15,552 nucleotides of DNA from Verrucomicrobia bacterium UBA6354 (GTDB lineage Bacteria > Verrucomicrobiota > Kiritimatiellia > RFP12 > UBA1067). A program made the position numbers and the translations under genes. The stretch spans positions 1,107 through 16,658 of the forward strand of contig DJRS01000026.1 in assembly GCA_002440145.1 (NCBI GenBank). The letters are read 5' to 3'. The notes beneath the pieces were generated by a model, which saw only the letters and a program-made list of their open reading frames with translations, searched no databases and had not been told where the DNA came from. Below, one piece after another: positions 7,052 through 15,552 of the stretch (position 1 is its first letter; every line of letters begins with the position of its first letter).

Positions 7052-8413
7052 ATGAAAGTCTGCAAATTCGGCGGCAGCTCGCTCGCGAATGCCGCGCAAT
7101 TGAACAAGGTCATCGATATCGTGCTCGCGGACCCGTCGCGGCGCATCATCGTCGTTTCGGCTCCCGGAAAGCGCCATGCGGGCGACACTAAGGTCACCGA
7201 TCTTCTCATCGCGCTTGCGCAGACGGCTCTCGCAGGGGAGAACACCGACCGACAGTACGGCGCGGTCGTCGAACGCTTCGCGGAGATGGCCCAGCAGCTG
7301 CACCTGGGCGACGAGATCGTGCACGTCATAGAGGACGATCTCAAGGCGCGGCTCGCGCAGGCCAAGGATCTGGCCCCCGAGGAGTTCATGGACTTGCTCA
7401 AAGCGGCGGGCGAGGACAACAACGCCAAGCTTGTGGCCGCGGCCTTCAAGGCGCGCGGCGCCAACGCGCGCTATGCCTCGCCGCGCGAGACCGGCATGGT
7501 GCTGACGGGCAAGTTCGGCGACGCGACGCTCGATCCGGCGAGTTACGACACGCTTTCGCGCGCCTTCTCCAGTTTCGAGGGCATCGTCGTCTACCCGGGG
7601 TTCTTCGGCTACACGAAAGACGGGAAGGTCGCGACGTTCCCGCGCGGCGGCAGCGACATCACGGGGTCCATCCTGGCCGCGGCGGTCTGCGCGGACGTCT
7701 ACGAAAACTTCACGGACGTGGACTCGGTCTACCCGGTCGATCCGCGGATCGTGCCTGAGGTCAAGGAGGGCATTCCCACGATGACCTACCGGGAAATGCG
7801 CGAGCTCGCCTACGCGGGATTCGGCGTTTTCGCGGACGAAGCGGTCATCCCGGCTGTGCGCGCGCGCATTCCGATCAACATCCGCAACACGAACCACCCG
7901 AACGAGCCCGGTACGATGATCCAGCAATCGCGGCGCGTGACGCCCGGGACGATCGTCGGCATCGCTTCTGCGGACGATTTCTGCAACATCATCGTAGAGA
8001 AATACCTCATGAACCGCGAGGTTGGTTTCGGGCGTCGCCTGTTGCAGGTGCTGGAAGACGAAGGAATCGCCTACGAGCACATGCCTTCCGGCGTCGATTC
8101 GCAGTGTGTCGTCGTGAAGGGCAGGAATTTTCCGAAGGAGAAAGAGCAGAAGGTCGTCCGCGCGATTCGCGAGCGGCTGAGCCCGGACTTCGTCTCCGTC
8201 GAACGCGGTATTACCATTCTCATGATTGTCGGCGAGGGCATGTGCTATACGCCGGGCATGTTCGCGAAAGCGTGCCTGGCCCTGGCTTCGGAGGGCATTT
8301 CGCTTTCCATGGTCAACCAGGGCGCGAGCGAGGTGAGTTTCATGATCGCCATTCGCGGGCAGGATCGCGACAAGGCCGTCCGGGCGCTCTATCGCGCGTT
8401 CTTCGGTTCGTAA
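7052..8413 (+). CDS. aspartate kinase
   Basis: Phosphorylates aspartate, the first step of the aspartate family pathway. The product from ATG 7052 has 453 residues and begins MKVCKFGGSSLA, the amino-acid kinase signature at residues 5-10. IIVVSAPGK (32-40), FPRGGSDITG (196-205) and the FTDVDSVYPVDPR stretch (220-232) form the nucleotide and substrate site. The C-terminal third (about 300-453) looks like two ACT domains, one starting near GIASADDFCNIIV and one near ITILMIVGEGM, implying allosteric control by lysine or threonine. It is a single-function enzyme, not fused to homoserine dehydrogenase as in ThrA or MetL, but the two genes are adjacent. The open frame upstream of 7052 overlaps hom and has no kinase-like sequence, so I discard it. 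Which isozyme (lysine- or threonine-sensitive) cannot be told. Confidence 0.95.
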   Translation: MKVCKFGGSSLANAAQLNKVIDIVLADPSRRIIVVSAPGKRHAGDTKVTDLLIALAQTALAGENTDRQYGAVVERFAEMAQQLHLGDEIVHVIEDDLKARLAQAKDLAPEEFMDLLKAAGEDNNAKLVAAAFKARGANARYASPRETGMVLTGKFGDATLDPASYDTLSRAFSSFEGIVVYPGFFGYTKDGKVATFPRGGSDITGSILAAAVCADVYENFTDVDSVYPVDPRIVPEVKEGIPTMTYREMRELAYAGFGVFADEAVIPAVRARIPINIRNTNHPNEPGTMIQQSRRVTPGTIVGIASADDFCNIIVEKYLMNREVGFGRRLLQVLEDEGIAYEHMPSGVDSQCVVVKGRNFPKEKEQKVVRAIRERLSPDFVSVERGITILMIVGEGMCYTPGMFAKACLALASEGISLSMVNQGASEVSFMIAIRGQDRDKAVRALYRAFFGS

Positions 8414-8429
8414 GAGGTCGGGGAATACG

Positions 8430-9539
8430 GTGCGGACGCTTCAATTAGTCCCGGCGCTCGAACAAGGCGGTGTCGAACGCGGCGTCGTCGAGATGAATCG
8501 CGTGCTTGTCGCGCAGGGTTGGGAAAACCATGTGGTCGCGGCGGGCGGACGGCTCATGGCGCAGGTCGCGTCCGACGGCGGCCAGATCCATGTGCTGGAC
8601 GTCAAGAGCAAGAATCCGCTCACCTGCTTTTCGCGTGCGCGGAAGCTGCGGCGTCTCTTGCGCGAGGTGCGCCCGGATGTCGTCTGCGTCCATTCGCGTG
8701 TGCCGGCGTGGCTTTTCGTCGCGGCGAACCGCACGTTGCGGATCCCCTGGATCAGTTTCGCGCACGGCGCGAATTCCATTTCGCGCTACTCGCGTATCAT
8801 GACGGCGGGCGATCTCGTCGTCACGCCCAGCCGGTACATCGCCGATTATCTGCACGGCGCCTACGGGACGCCGTACGGAAAAATGCGGATCATTCCCCGC
8901 GCCATCGACCAGGCCCGCTTCAATGTCACGGCGCTGGATGCGGCGTTTTGCGCCGAAAAGAAACGCGACTGGAAGCTGGATGGTTCCTTTGTCGTCCTGG
9001 CGCTCGGGCGCATTACGCAGCTCAAAGGGTTTGACGTGCTCATTCGCGCAATGTCGCTTCTTCCGGCGGATTTCAAGCTGGTTCTGGTCGGCGAGGCGGA
9101 AGCCAAACGCCGCGACGTGGAAACATCTCTCCGGCAATTGGCAGAGGAGCTGGACCTTGCGGGCCGGGTCGTTTTCGCCGGCAATCAATCCAAGGTGGCG
9201 GAATGTCTGTCCTTGGCGAATGTCGTCGTCTCGTCCAACGTCAAGAAGCCCGAGGCGTTCGGGCGTTCCATGGCCGAGGCGCTCGCGATGGGGCGGCCCG
9301 TCGTGGCGCGCGCCTTCGGGGGTGCGTTGGACGTCGTGCGCGACGGCGTGGACGGTGTGCTGGTGAAGGGGGACGACGCGACGGATTGGCCGCGGGCCTT
9401 CGCCCGGGCGATACGGCAGGTGCGCGGCATGTCGTTCGGCGACTTGCGGGCCGCGGCGCTTTCGCGCTTTTCGTTCGATCGTTTGGCGGCGCAGTCCATT
9501 TCGGTCTATGAGGAACTTTACAGAGGAGGGAGAACATGA
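8430..9539 (+). CDS. family 4 glycosyltransferase (GT-B fold)
   Basis: Probably transfers a sugar from a nucleotide donor onto a cell-surface glycan or lipid at the cytoplasmic face of the inner membrane. The N-terminal Rossmann half opens with LVPALEQGGVERG (6-18), a signature of many LPS-type GT4 enzymes. The C-terminal half has LALGRITQLKGFDVLI (190-205) and the retaining E-x7-E motif within KPEAFGRSMAEALAMGRPVV, with Glu275 and Glu283. Length 369 is normal. The start is a GTG at 8430, 16 bases after the aspartokinase stop and preceded by GAGG (8414-8417). Starting there gives the expected first strand. It overlaps the next gene by ATGA (9536-9539), so the two are translationally coupled. 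Acceptor and donor are unknown. Confidence 0.9.
   Translation: MRTLQLVPALEQGGVERGVVEMNRVLVAQGWENHVVAAGGRLMAQVASDGGQIHVLDVKSKNPLTCFSRARKLRRLLREVRPDVVCVHSRVPAWLFVAANRTLRIPWISFAHGANSISRYSRIMTAGDLVVTPSRYIADYLHGAYGTPYGKMRIIPRAIDQARFNVTALDAAFCAEKKRDWKLDGSFVVLALGRITQLKGFDVLIRAMSLLPADFKLVLVGEAEAKRRDVETSLRQLAEELDLAGRVVFAGNQSKVAECLSLANVVVSSNVKKPEAFGRSMAEALAMGRPVVARAFGGALDVVRDGVDGVLVKGDDATDWPRAFARAIRQVRGMSFGDLRAAALSRFSFDRLAAQSISVYEELYRGGRT
9525..9530 (+). promoter_or_regulatory. strong ribosome binding site for the short dehydrogenase gene
   Basis: GGAGGG, inside the end of the glycosyltransferase gene, lies five bases before ATG 9536. It is one of the best Shine-Dalgarno matches in the window and supports deliberate coupled translation of the truncated-looking dehydrogenase. 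Confidence 0.6.
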
Positions 9540-10291
9540 TAAAGGTCGGCATAATCGGCTGCGGGTTTGTGGGGAGCGCGCTCAAGATCTGGCTGGAAGA
9601 GAACAACAAGGACGTCGCGATTCGCGTGAGCGATCCCCCAAAAGGCTACAATGACGACATGAAGGACATCGACGTGGCCTTTGTGCAGATCCACATGCCG
9701 ACCGAGGACGACGGCACGCAGGATCTGACGCTCATGAAGCAGATCATCTGCAATCTGCCGAACGTGCCGGTGTTCGTGCGCACGACCATCCTCCCCGGCA
9801 CAAGCGAACGGCTGACGCGCGAGACGGGTCACCAAGTCTGCTATATGCCCGAGTTCCTCACGCAACGTACCTATATAGAAGACTTCAAGCACCAAACGAT
9901 GGTGTTCACGGGGTCCGTCGATTTGTTGACGAAGATCTTCAAGGGCAAGAAGTTCGCGGTCATGACGCCCCTCGAGGCGGAAATAACCAAGTACGCTCAC
10001 AACGTGTTTGGCGCGTACAAGGTGACCTACTTCAACGCGGTGAAGGAATACTGCGAGAAGATGGGCGCGGACTGGGCGAACGTGCACATGGGCGTGCTGC
10101 TTTCGGGCTACATCAACGAGACGCACACGAACGTGCCGGGCCCGGACGGGAAATGCGGCTACGGCGGCAAGTGCTTCCCCAAGGACGTGAACGCGTTCGC
10201 CAAACTCACGGCCGGACAGCCGCTGGGCACGCTTCTGGCGCCGCTCCACGACCTGAACGTGCATTTTCGCGGAAGCGAAGAGCATATCTGA
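9536..10291 (+). CDS. short UDP-glucose/GDP-mannose dehydrogenase-like protein lacking the C-terminal domain
   Basis: Related to enzymes that oxidise UDP-sugars or GDP-mannose to uronic acids with NAD. The Rossmann domain has GCGFVG (8-13). Catalytic features are kept: RTTILPGTS (82-90), MPEFL with Glu106, the Lys152 and Asn156 pair in ITKYAHNVFGAYK, and GYGGKCFPKD (208-217) with the nucleophile Cys213. The protein ends only 38 residues after that cysteine, at residue 251, whereas usual members have about 390-450 residues and a C-terminal UDP-binding domain. There is no sign of a frameshift: the acyltransferase gene begins three bases after the stop. Short members of this type occur, often among polysaccharide genes or phages, and might be active as dimers or need a partner; that is inference. 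It is coupled to the glycosyltransferase upstream. Confidence 0.85.
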   Translation: MIKVGIIGCGFVGSALKIWLEENNKDVAIRVSDPPKGYNDDMKDIDVAFVQIHMPTEDDGTQDLTLMKQIICNLPNVPVFVRTTILPGTSERLTRETGHQVCYMPEFLTQRTYIEDFKHQTMVFTGSVDLLTKIFKGKKFAVMTPLEAEITKYAHNVFGAYKVTYFNAVKEYCEKMGADWANVHMGVLLSGYINETHTNVPGPDGKCGYGGKCFPKDVNAFAKLTAGQPLGTLLAPLHDLNVHFRGSEEHI

Positions 10292-10294
10292 GAC

Positions 10295-11257
10295 ATGACG
10301 CGCCGCACGAAACAGTTTTTGCGTCTTCTCCGCCGTCCGTTCGAATGGCTCGGCATCGGGCTGGGCCTGGCCGTCTTCCCGCTCTTGCCGCGGCGCGGGC
10401 TCTTGGCGCTGTGCGACTTCGCCTCGCGCGTCATGTACCGGTTCGACCGCCGCGGACGCGCGCTGGCGCTGGCCAATCTGCGCATCGTCCGGAACGCGCG
10501 CGCGGCGCAAGGGCCCGCGACACGCGCGGAAGAGACGGTTCTGCGGCGCAGCTACCGCAATATGGCGCGGTCGGTCGGCTATGCCTTCTGGACCTGCATG
10601 CGCGCGAAGGCGCGCGCCGCCGCCTCGGGGGAGATGTCCGCGGAAGGCAAGGCCTTCCTCGCGGAGAACAGGCCGGCGGTCACCGTCTCGGGGCATCTCG
10701 GCTGCTGGGAAATCCTCTCCCAGCTCGCGGTGCTGGAAGGCCACCGCATGATGTCCGTCGCCAAGGATGTCGGCACGCGCGGCATGACGCGCATTTTGAT
10801 GCGCGCGCGCGAATCCATCGGACAGAAAATCGTCCGCGCGGACGGGGCTTTCCGTCCCCTGATGGCGGGCTTGCGCGCAGGCGATTCGCTCGGGCTTCTG
10901 GTGGACCAGGTGGTCGACCCCAAGGACGGCGGCGTCTGGGTCCGTTTCTTCGGGCGTCCGTTCCCGGCGAGCGCCGCGCCCGCGTTCTTTGCGGCGAAGG
11001 GCAAGGCCCCGGTGGCGGTCGCCTGGTCGCGTCCCCTGAAAGACGGCCGGTGGCGGTGCGACGTCGTGCGGACCTGCTCCCCCGGCGACGCACGCGACAT
11101 TTGGGGGTTTACGCAGCGGTGCCTCGCCGATCTGGAAGGGGTCATCCGCCGGCATCCGTCCTGTTGGGTGCTGAATTACCGTTATTTCCGCAAGACGCCC
11201 ACGGCGGAAGAACTTGCGCAACTAGAGGCGCGCGAAGCGAAAAACGCGCGCGCATGA
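10295..11257 (+). CDS. LpxL/HtrB-type lysophospholipid (lipid A) acyltransferase
   Basis: Member of the LpxL/LpxM family that adds secondary acyl chains to lipid A precursors at the inner membrane. An N-terminal hydrophobic stretch (about 16-32, WLGIGLGLAVFPLL) acts as membrane anchor. The catalytic H-x4-E motif is His134-LGCW-Glu139. LLVDQVVDPKDGG (201-213) and FFGRPFPASAAPAFFA (218-233) match the conserved acceptor region of the family. Length 320 is normal. It follows the dehydrogenase by three bases and precedes the acyl-CoA ligase by nine. Some family members acylate other glycolipids or phosphatidylinositol mannosides, so the acceptor is not proven. The neighbouring glycosyltransferase supports an envelope role. 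Strongly basic N-terminus, no cleavable signal. Confidence 0.92.
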   Translation: MTRRTKQFLRLLRRPFEWLGIGLGLAVFPLLPRRGLLALCDFASRVMYRFDRRGRALALANLRIVRNARAAQGPATRAEETVLRRSYRNMARSVGYAFWTCMRAKARAAASGEMSAEGKAFLAENRPAVTVSGHLGCWEILSQLAVLEGHRMMSVAKDVGTRGMTRILMRARESIGQKIVRADGAFRPLMAGLRAGDSLGLLVDQVVDPKDGGVWVRFFGRPFPASAAPAFFAAKGKAPVAVAWSRPLKDGRWRCDVVRTCSPGDARDIWGFTQRCLADLEGVIRRHPSCWVLNYRYFRKTPTAEELAQLEAREAKNARA

Positions 11258-11266
11258 AGGAATATC

Positions 11267-13003
<1,737 letters not shown>

Positions 13004-13004
13004 C

Positions 13005-13010
13005 AAGGAG
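13005..13010 (+). promoter_or_regulatory. ribosome binding site for the PP-loop protein gene
   Basis: AAGGAG is five bases before ATG 13016, immediately after the ligase stop codon. It sets the start that places SGGLDS at residues 11-16. Confidence 0.6.
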
Positions 13011-13015
13011 ATTCT

Positions 13016-13936
13016 ATGCGGAAAGCGAAGGGATACGTGCTGATCAGCGGCGGGCTCGACAGCCAGCTGGCCGTCCGCGTGCTGCAGAATGCGGGGGCGG
13101 AAGTCGAGGCGCTTTGCTTCGAGACGCCGTTTTTCTCGTCCCAGGCGGCGCGGAAAGCCGCCGCGGCGCTGGGCGTGCCGCTGACGGTCGTGGATTTCAC
13201 GGACGACGAAGTCGCGCTTATCGAAAATCCGCCCCACGGGTTCGGCGGCGCGATGAACCCCTGCATCGACTGCCATGCGCGCATGATCCGCCGCGCCGGC
13301 GCGCGCATGGCCGAAGCGGGCTTCGATTTCGTGGCGACCGGCGAAGTGATGGGCCAGCGTCCCATGAGCCAGAACAAGCAGTCGCTGGCCGTCGTCGCGC
13401 GCGAATCGGGTCTGGAAGGGCGCCTCATCCGCCCGCTGAGCGCGCGCCTGCTGGAACCCACCCTCCCCGAGACGGAAGGTCTCGTCGACCGTACGAAACT
13501 GCTGGACATCTCGGGCCGGTCCCGCGAACGGCAGATCGCGCTCGCGGCGGAATTCGGCATCGTGGACTATCCCTCGCCGGCGGGCGGATGCAAGCTGACC
13601 GAAGAAGGCTACAGCCGCAAGCTCAGGGACCTTCTGGAGCACGAGGGGCTGCATACGCGGCGGCTGCTGGAGCTTCTGCGCGTCGGGCGCCACTTCCGCC
13701 TGCCGGACGGTTCCGCGCTCATTATGGGCCGCGACGCGAACGAGAACGCCGTTTTGGAGGCGGAATCCGCGCGCGGCACGCTGTTCGACTGCGGCGATTT
13801 GCCGGGCCCCACCTCGCTGCTGCTGGACGGCGGCAAGTCGCCCGCCGACCGTGAGATGGCGCAACGCATCACGCTTTCCTACGCGAAAGGCCATGAAGCC
13901 GAACGCGCCCGGTACAAGGAGTTCCACATATGCTAG
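13016..13936 (+). CDS. PP-loop ATPase, ThiI/MnmA-like putative tRNA thiolase
   Basis: Likely an adenylating sulfur-transfer enzyme acting on tRNA. The PP-loop SGGLDS is at residues 11-16. NPCIDCHARM (81-90) supplies Cys83 and Cys86 and resembles the NPC-x2-C block of MnmA. SPAGGCKLTEEGYSRKLRDL (187-206) adds Cys192. A CxxC plus a distant third cysteine is the pattern used by iron-sulfur dependent tRNA thiolases such as archaeal ThiI and TtuA; the cluster here is inference. The C-terminal part (about 208-306), with RHFRLPDGSALIMGRDANENAVL, resembles an NFACT-R-like RNA-binding module attached to some ThiI-like proteins. It lacks the THUMP domain of true ThiI and is shorter than MnmA. These proteins are often labelled as thiouridylate methyltransferases. 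Its end overlaps the DedA gene by seven bases. Confidence 0.8.
   Translation: MRKAKGYVLISGGLDSQLAVRVLQNAGAEVEALCFETPFFSSQAARKAAAALGVPLTVVDFTDDEVALIENPPHGFGGAMNPCIDCHARMIRRAGARMAEAGFDFVATGEVMGQRPMSQNKQSLAVVARESGLEGRLIRPLSARLLEPTLPETEGLVDRTKLLDISGRSRERQIALAAEFGIVDYPSPAGGCKLTEEGYSRKLRDLLEHEGLHTRRLLELLRVGRHFRLPDGSALIMGRDANENAVLEAESARGTLFDCGDLPGPTSLLLDGGKSPADREMAQRITLSYAKGHEAERARYKEFHIC
13916..13921 (+). promoter_or_regulatory. ribosome binding site for the DedA gene
   Basis: AAGGAG sits eight bases before ATG 13930, inside the end of the PP-loop gene, and confirms the overlapping start. Confidence 0.55.
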
Positions 13937-14616
13937 AAGTCTTGGCGTCCCATCTCGATGCGATTGCCGCCCTCGCGCCCGCGTGGGGGCTCCTCTTCGT
14001 GTTCGTCTTCATGACAATCGAATCGAGTTTCATTCCCTTCCCGAGCGAAGTCGTGATGATCCCCGCCGGCTTCCTCGCCGCGCGCGGCGAATTGGGCCTG
14101 GAAGCCGCCCCGGCGCTCCTGGCCGCCATCCTGGTCGGCACGCTCGGCTCACTGGCCGGCGCCTACGTGAACTATGGACTGGCGCTCTTCATCGGCAAGC
14201 CTTTCCTGGAGAAGCACGGACGCTGGTTTTTCATCAAGCCCGACGCGCTGCATCGCGCCTGCGAGGTCTTCAACCGCTACGGCGCGGCGACGACGTTCGT
14301 CTGCCGCCTAGTGCCGGTCATCCGCCAGCTCATATCCCTGCCGGCCGGACTTTCGCGCATGCCGCTCGGCTCTTTCACGCTCTTCACCGCGCTCGGCGCC
14401 GGAATCTGGACGGTCATCCTCGCGCTCGCCGGGTTCGCCCTCGGGCGCACCGCCGGGAACATCTCCTATCTGGAGCTGTGCGAGCGCGGCAAAGCGATGG
14501 TTTCCGCGAACGTGCCCTGGGTGGTCGGGGGCGCGCTCCTGCTCGTCCTGGGCTACGCGCTCGCCTCCAAGGCCGTGATGGGGCGGACGAAGAAAGACCG
14601 TGACGGACGTCTGTGA
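13930..14616 (+). CDS. DedA/VTT-domain membrane protein
   Basis: Inner-membrane protein of the DedA family; several members move undecaprenyl phosphate or phospholipid across the membrane or affect proton-dependent envelope functions. The N-terminal part has ESSFIPFPSE (31-40), with the conserved acidic residue Glu40 in the re-entrant hairpin. The second half has NRYGAATTFVCRLVPVIRQ (115-133), with Arg126 and Arg132, then LPAGLSRMPLGSFTLF and ALGAGIW (154-160), both family hallmarks. Membrane segments are likely near 17-37, 61-86, 150-172 and 195-214. Length 228 is normal. It overlaps the upstream gene by seven bases and the downstream radical SAM gene by 17, so it is certainly co-transcribed. 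Which lipid it handles cannot be read. Confidence 0.92.
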   Translation: MLEVLASHLDAIAALAPAWGLLFVFVFMTIESSFIPFPSEVVMIPAGFLAARGELGLEAAPALLAAILVGTLGSLAGAYVNYGLALFIGKPFLEKHGRWFFIKPDALHRACEVFNRYGAATTFVCRLVPVIRQLISLPAGLSRMPLGSFTLFTALGAGIWTVILALAGFALGRTAGNISYLELCERGKAMVSANVPWVVGGALLLVLGYALASKAVMGRTKKDRDGRL

Positions 14617-15487
14617 GCTTTGTCCGCGGCGGTGCCGCGCGCCGCGCTTTTCCCCGTCCGGCCGGACGGGCTGGTGCGGGGCGGGCGATGTGCCGCGCGT
14701 CTTCCGCTGGGGGCCGCATTTCGGCGAGGAGCCGCCCGTCACGGGCACGCGCGGGAGCGGTTGCGTCTTCTTCTCGCGCTGCACCCTGCGCTGTCTCTAT
14801 TGCCAGAACTCGCCGTGGAGCTGGAACGGGAAGGGCGTCGACAAGACCATTCCCGAACTGACGGAAATCTTCCGCGACCTGGCGCTGAAGGACCGGGTCG
14901 AAAACTGGAATCTCGTCTCCCCGACGCCCTATCTGCCCTTCATCCGCGAGGCGGTACGGCCGCTTTTCGCCGCGGGAATCCGCTTGCCGTTCGTGTGGAA
15001 CTCGTCCGGCTACGAACGCACGGAGGTTCTGGAAGAGTACGCCGAGTTATGCGACTGGGCGCTTTTCGATCTGAGGTACTCGCGCGAGGAGACGGCGCGC
15101 AAGGTCTCGCAGGCGTCCGGCTATGTCGCCGCGGCCCGCCGCGCGGTGGCCTGGGCCTGGAACCGCGCGCCCAAGACGCGCCTGATCGTGCGCCTGCTCG
15201 TCCTGCCGGGACACGCGGACGAGGCGATCGAGAATCTCGCCTGGCTGGCGACGGAACTTTCGAACGAGATCCCCGTTTCGGTCATGGCGCAGTATACGCC
15301 CGCCTACAAGGCCCTGCAGACGCCCCCGTTCGACCGTCCCGTGACGCGTGCGGAATACGAGAGCGTGACGGAAGCCGCGGCGGATTTCGGCTTCCAGAAC
15401 GGCTGGATCCAGGACTATGCGGCCAGCGACCCCAAATTGGCGCTTCTGGGCGAGAACATGTCCGCCGACCATGGCACCGTCCGCTGA
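14600..15487 (+). CDS. PflX-type (COG1313) radical SAM protein
   Basis: Radical SAM enzyme of the group annotated as putative pyruvate formate-lyase activating enzyme; the real substrate is generally unknown. The radical SAM motif is Cys61-x3-Cys65-x2-Cys68 (CTLRCLYC), with Cys55 just before it. An N-terminal cysteine block, Cys5, Cys8 and Cys12, and Cys26 in GWCGAG, could hold a metal or a second cluster. NLVSPTPYLPFI and FVWNSSGYE mark the barrel. Length 295 is typical. The GTG start at 14600 is chosen because no later start would keep the N-terminal CELCPRRC motif intact. It overlaps the DedA gene by 17 bases in a different frame. No glycyl-radical enzyme is present in the window to act as its partner. 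Confidence 0.85.
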   Translation: MTDVCELCPRRCRAPRFSPSGRTGWCGAGDVPRVFRWGPHFGEEPPVTGTRGSGCVFFSRCTLRCLYCQNSPWSWNGKGVDKTIPELTEIFRDLALKDRVENWNLVSPTPYLPFIREAVRPLFAAGIRLPFVWNSSGYERTEVLEEYAELCDWALFDLRYSREETARKVSQASGYVAAARRAVAWAWNRAPKTRLIVRLLVLPGHADEAIENLAWLATELSNEIPVSVMAQYTPAYKALQTPPFDRPVTRAEYESVTEAAADFGFQNGWIQDYAASDPKLALLGENMSADHGTVR

Positions 15488-15552
15488 TCGTTGGATGCAG
15501 TGATATTCCTTGACCGTTGAACACCCGGAAACCGCCCGCGGCGCCCGCCACG
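15488..15552. other. 65-base tail after the radical SAM gene, possible start of a further gene
   Basis: No clear terminator or ribosome binding site is visible. From a TTG at 15510 the + frame is open to the window end (reading MTVEHPETARGARH) with GC-rich third positions, so a next gene could start here. Minus-strand frames are open as well, so direction cannot be settled. Confidence 0.2.

Noticed and set aside
9518..11221. A 567-codon minus-strand frame opposite the dehydrogenase and acyltransferase genes
   Set aside because: Composition is shadow-like (Arg, His, Ala), no motif or ribosome binding site, and both opposing genes are well supported.
14600..15487. The radical SAM member of an AmmeMemoRadiSam system
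   Set aside because: The sequence fits the COG1313/PflX group better, and no AMMECR1 or Memo gene is present in the window; only a downstream gene outside the window could reopen this.

Overview
The window reads as chromosomal sequence from a GC-rich, Gram-negative bacterium. Codon third positions are mostly G or C. A LpxL-type lipid A acyltransferase indicates an outer membrane with lipid A or a similar lipid. Two sodium-coupled transporters (Na/Pi type and NSS/SLC6 type) suggest a cell that uses a sodium gradient. The gene mix would fit the Verrucomicrobia/Lentisphaerae/Kiritimatiellae side of the PVC group, but this is an impression from protein style only. No rRNA, tRNA, phage, transposase, CRISPR or insertion sequence is visible.

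Layout: all genes lie on the + strand and are tightly packed; the largest gap is about 96 bases. In order: (1) the last codons of an unknown gene, overlapping miaB (tRNA ms2i6A methylthiotransferase); (2) an orphan multi-pass membrane protein, a Na/Pi cotransporter with a PhoU-like tail, an NSS amino-acid transporter, and a small DUF4186 protein; (3) after a recognisable sigma70-type promoter, hom (homoserine dehydrogenase) and a separate aspartokinase, together part of the aspartate pathway to threonine, methionine and lysine; (4) an envelope-flavoured run: family-4 glycosyltransferase, a short nucleotide-sugar dehydrogenase lacking the usual C-terminal domain, a LpxL-like acyltransferase and an AMP-forming acyl-CoA ligase; (5) a PP-loop tRNA-thiolase-like protein, a DedA membrane protein and a PflX-type (COG1313) radical SAM protein, with overlapping reading frames.

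How the genes fit together: hom and aspartokinase form a clear pathway pair behind their own promoter, and everything from 5736 to 15487 could be one long transcript because gaps are 0-20 bases and no terminator is visible. The glycosyltransferase, dehydrogenase and acyltransferase are plausibly about cell-surface glycolipid synthesis; the acyl-CoA ligase might supply or recycle acyl groups, but that link is inferred from position. MiaB and the PP-loop protein both point to sulfur modification of tRNA but are far apart and probably unrelated in regulation.

Most of the window is ordinary housekeeping sequence and I see no clear new defence or mobile system. The most worthwhile leads are the 251-residue dehydrogenase, the four-gene envelope cassette, and the three-cysteine PP-loop protein.
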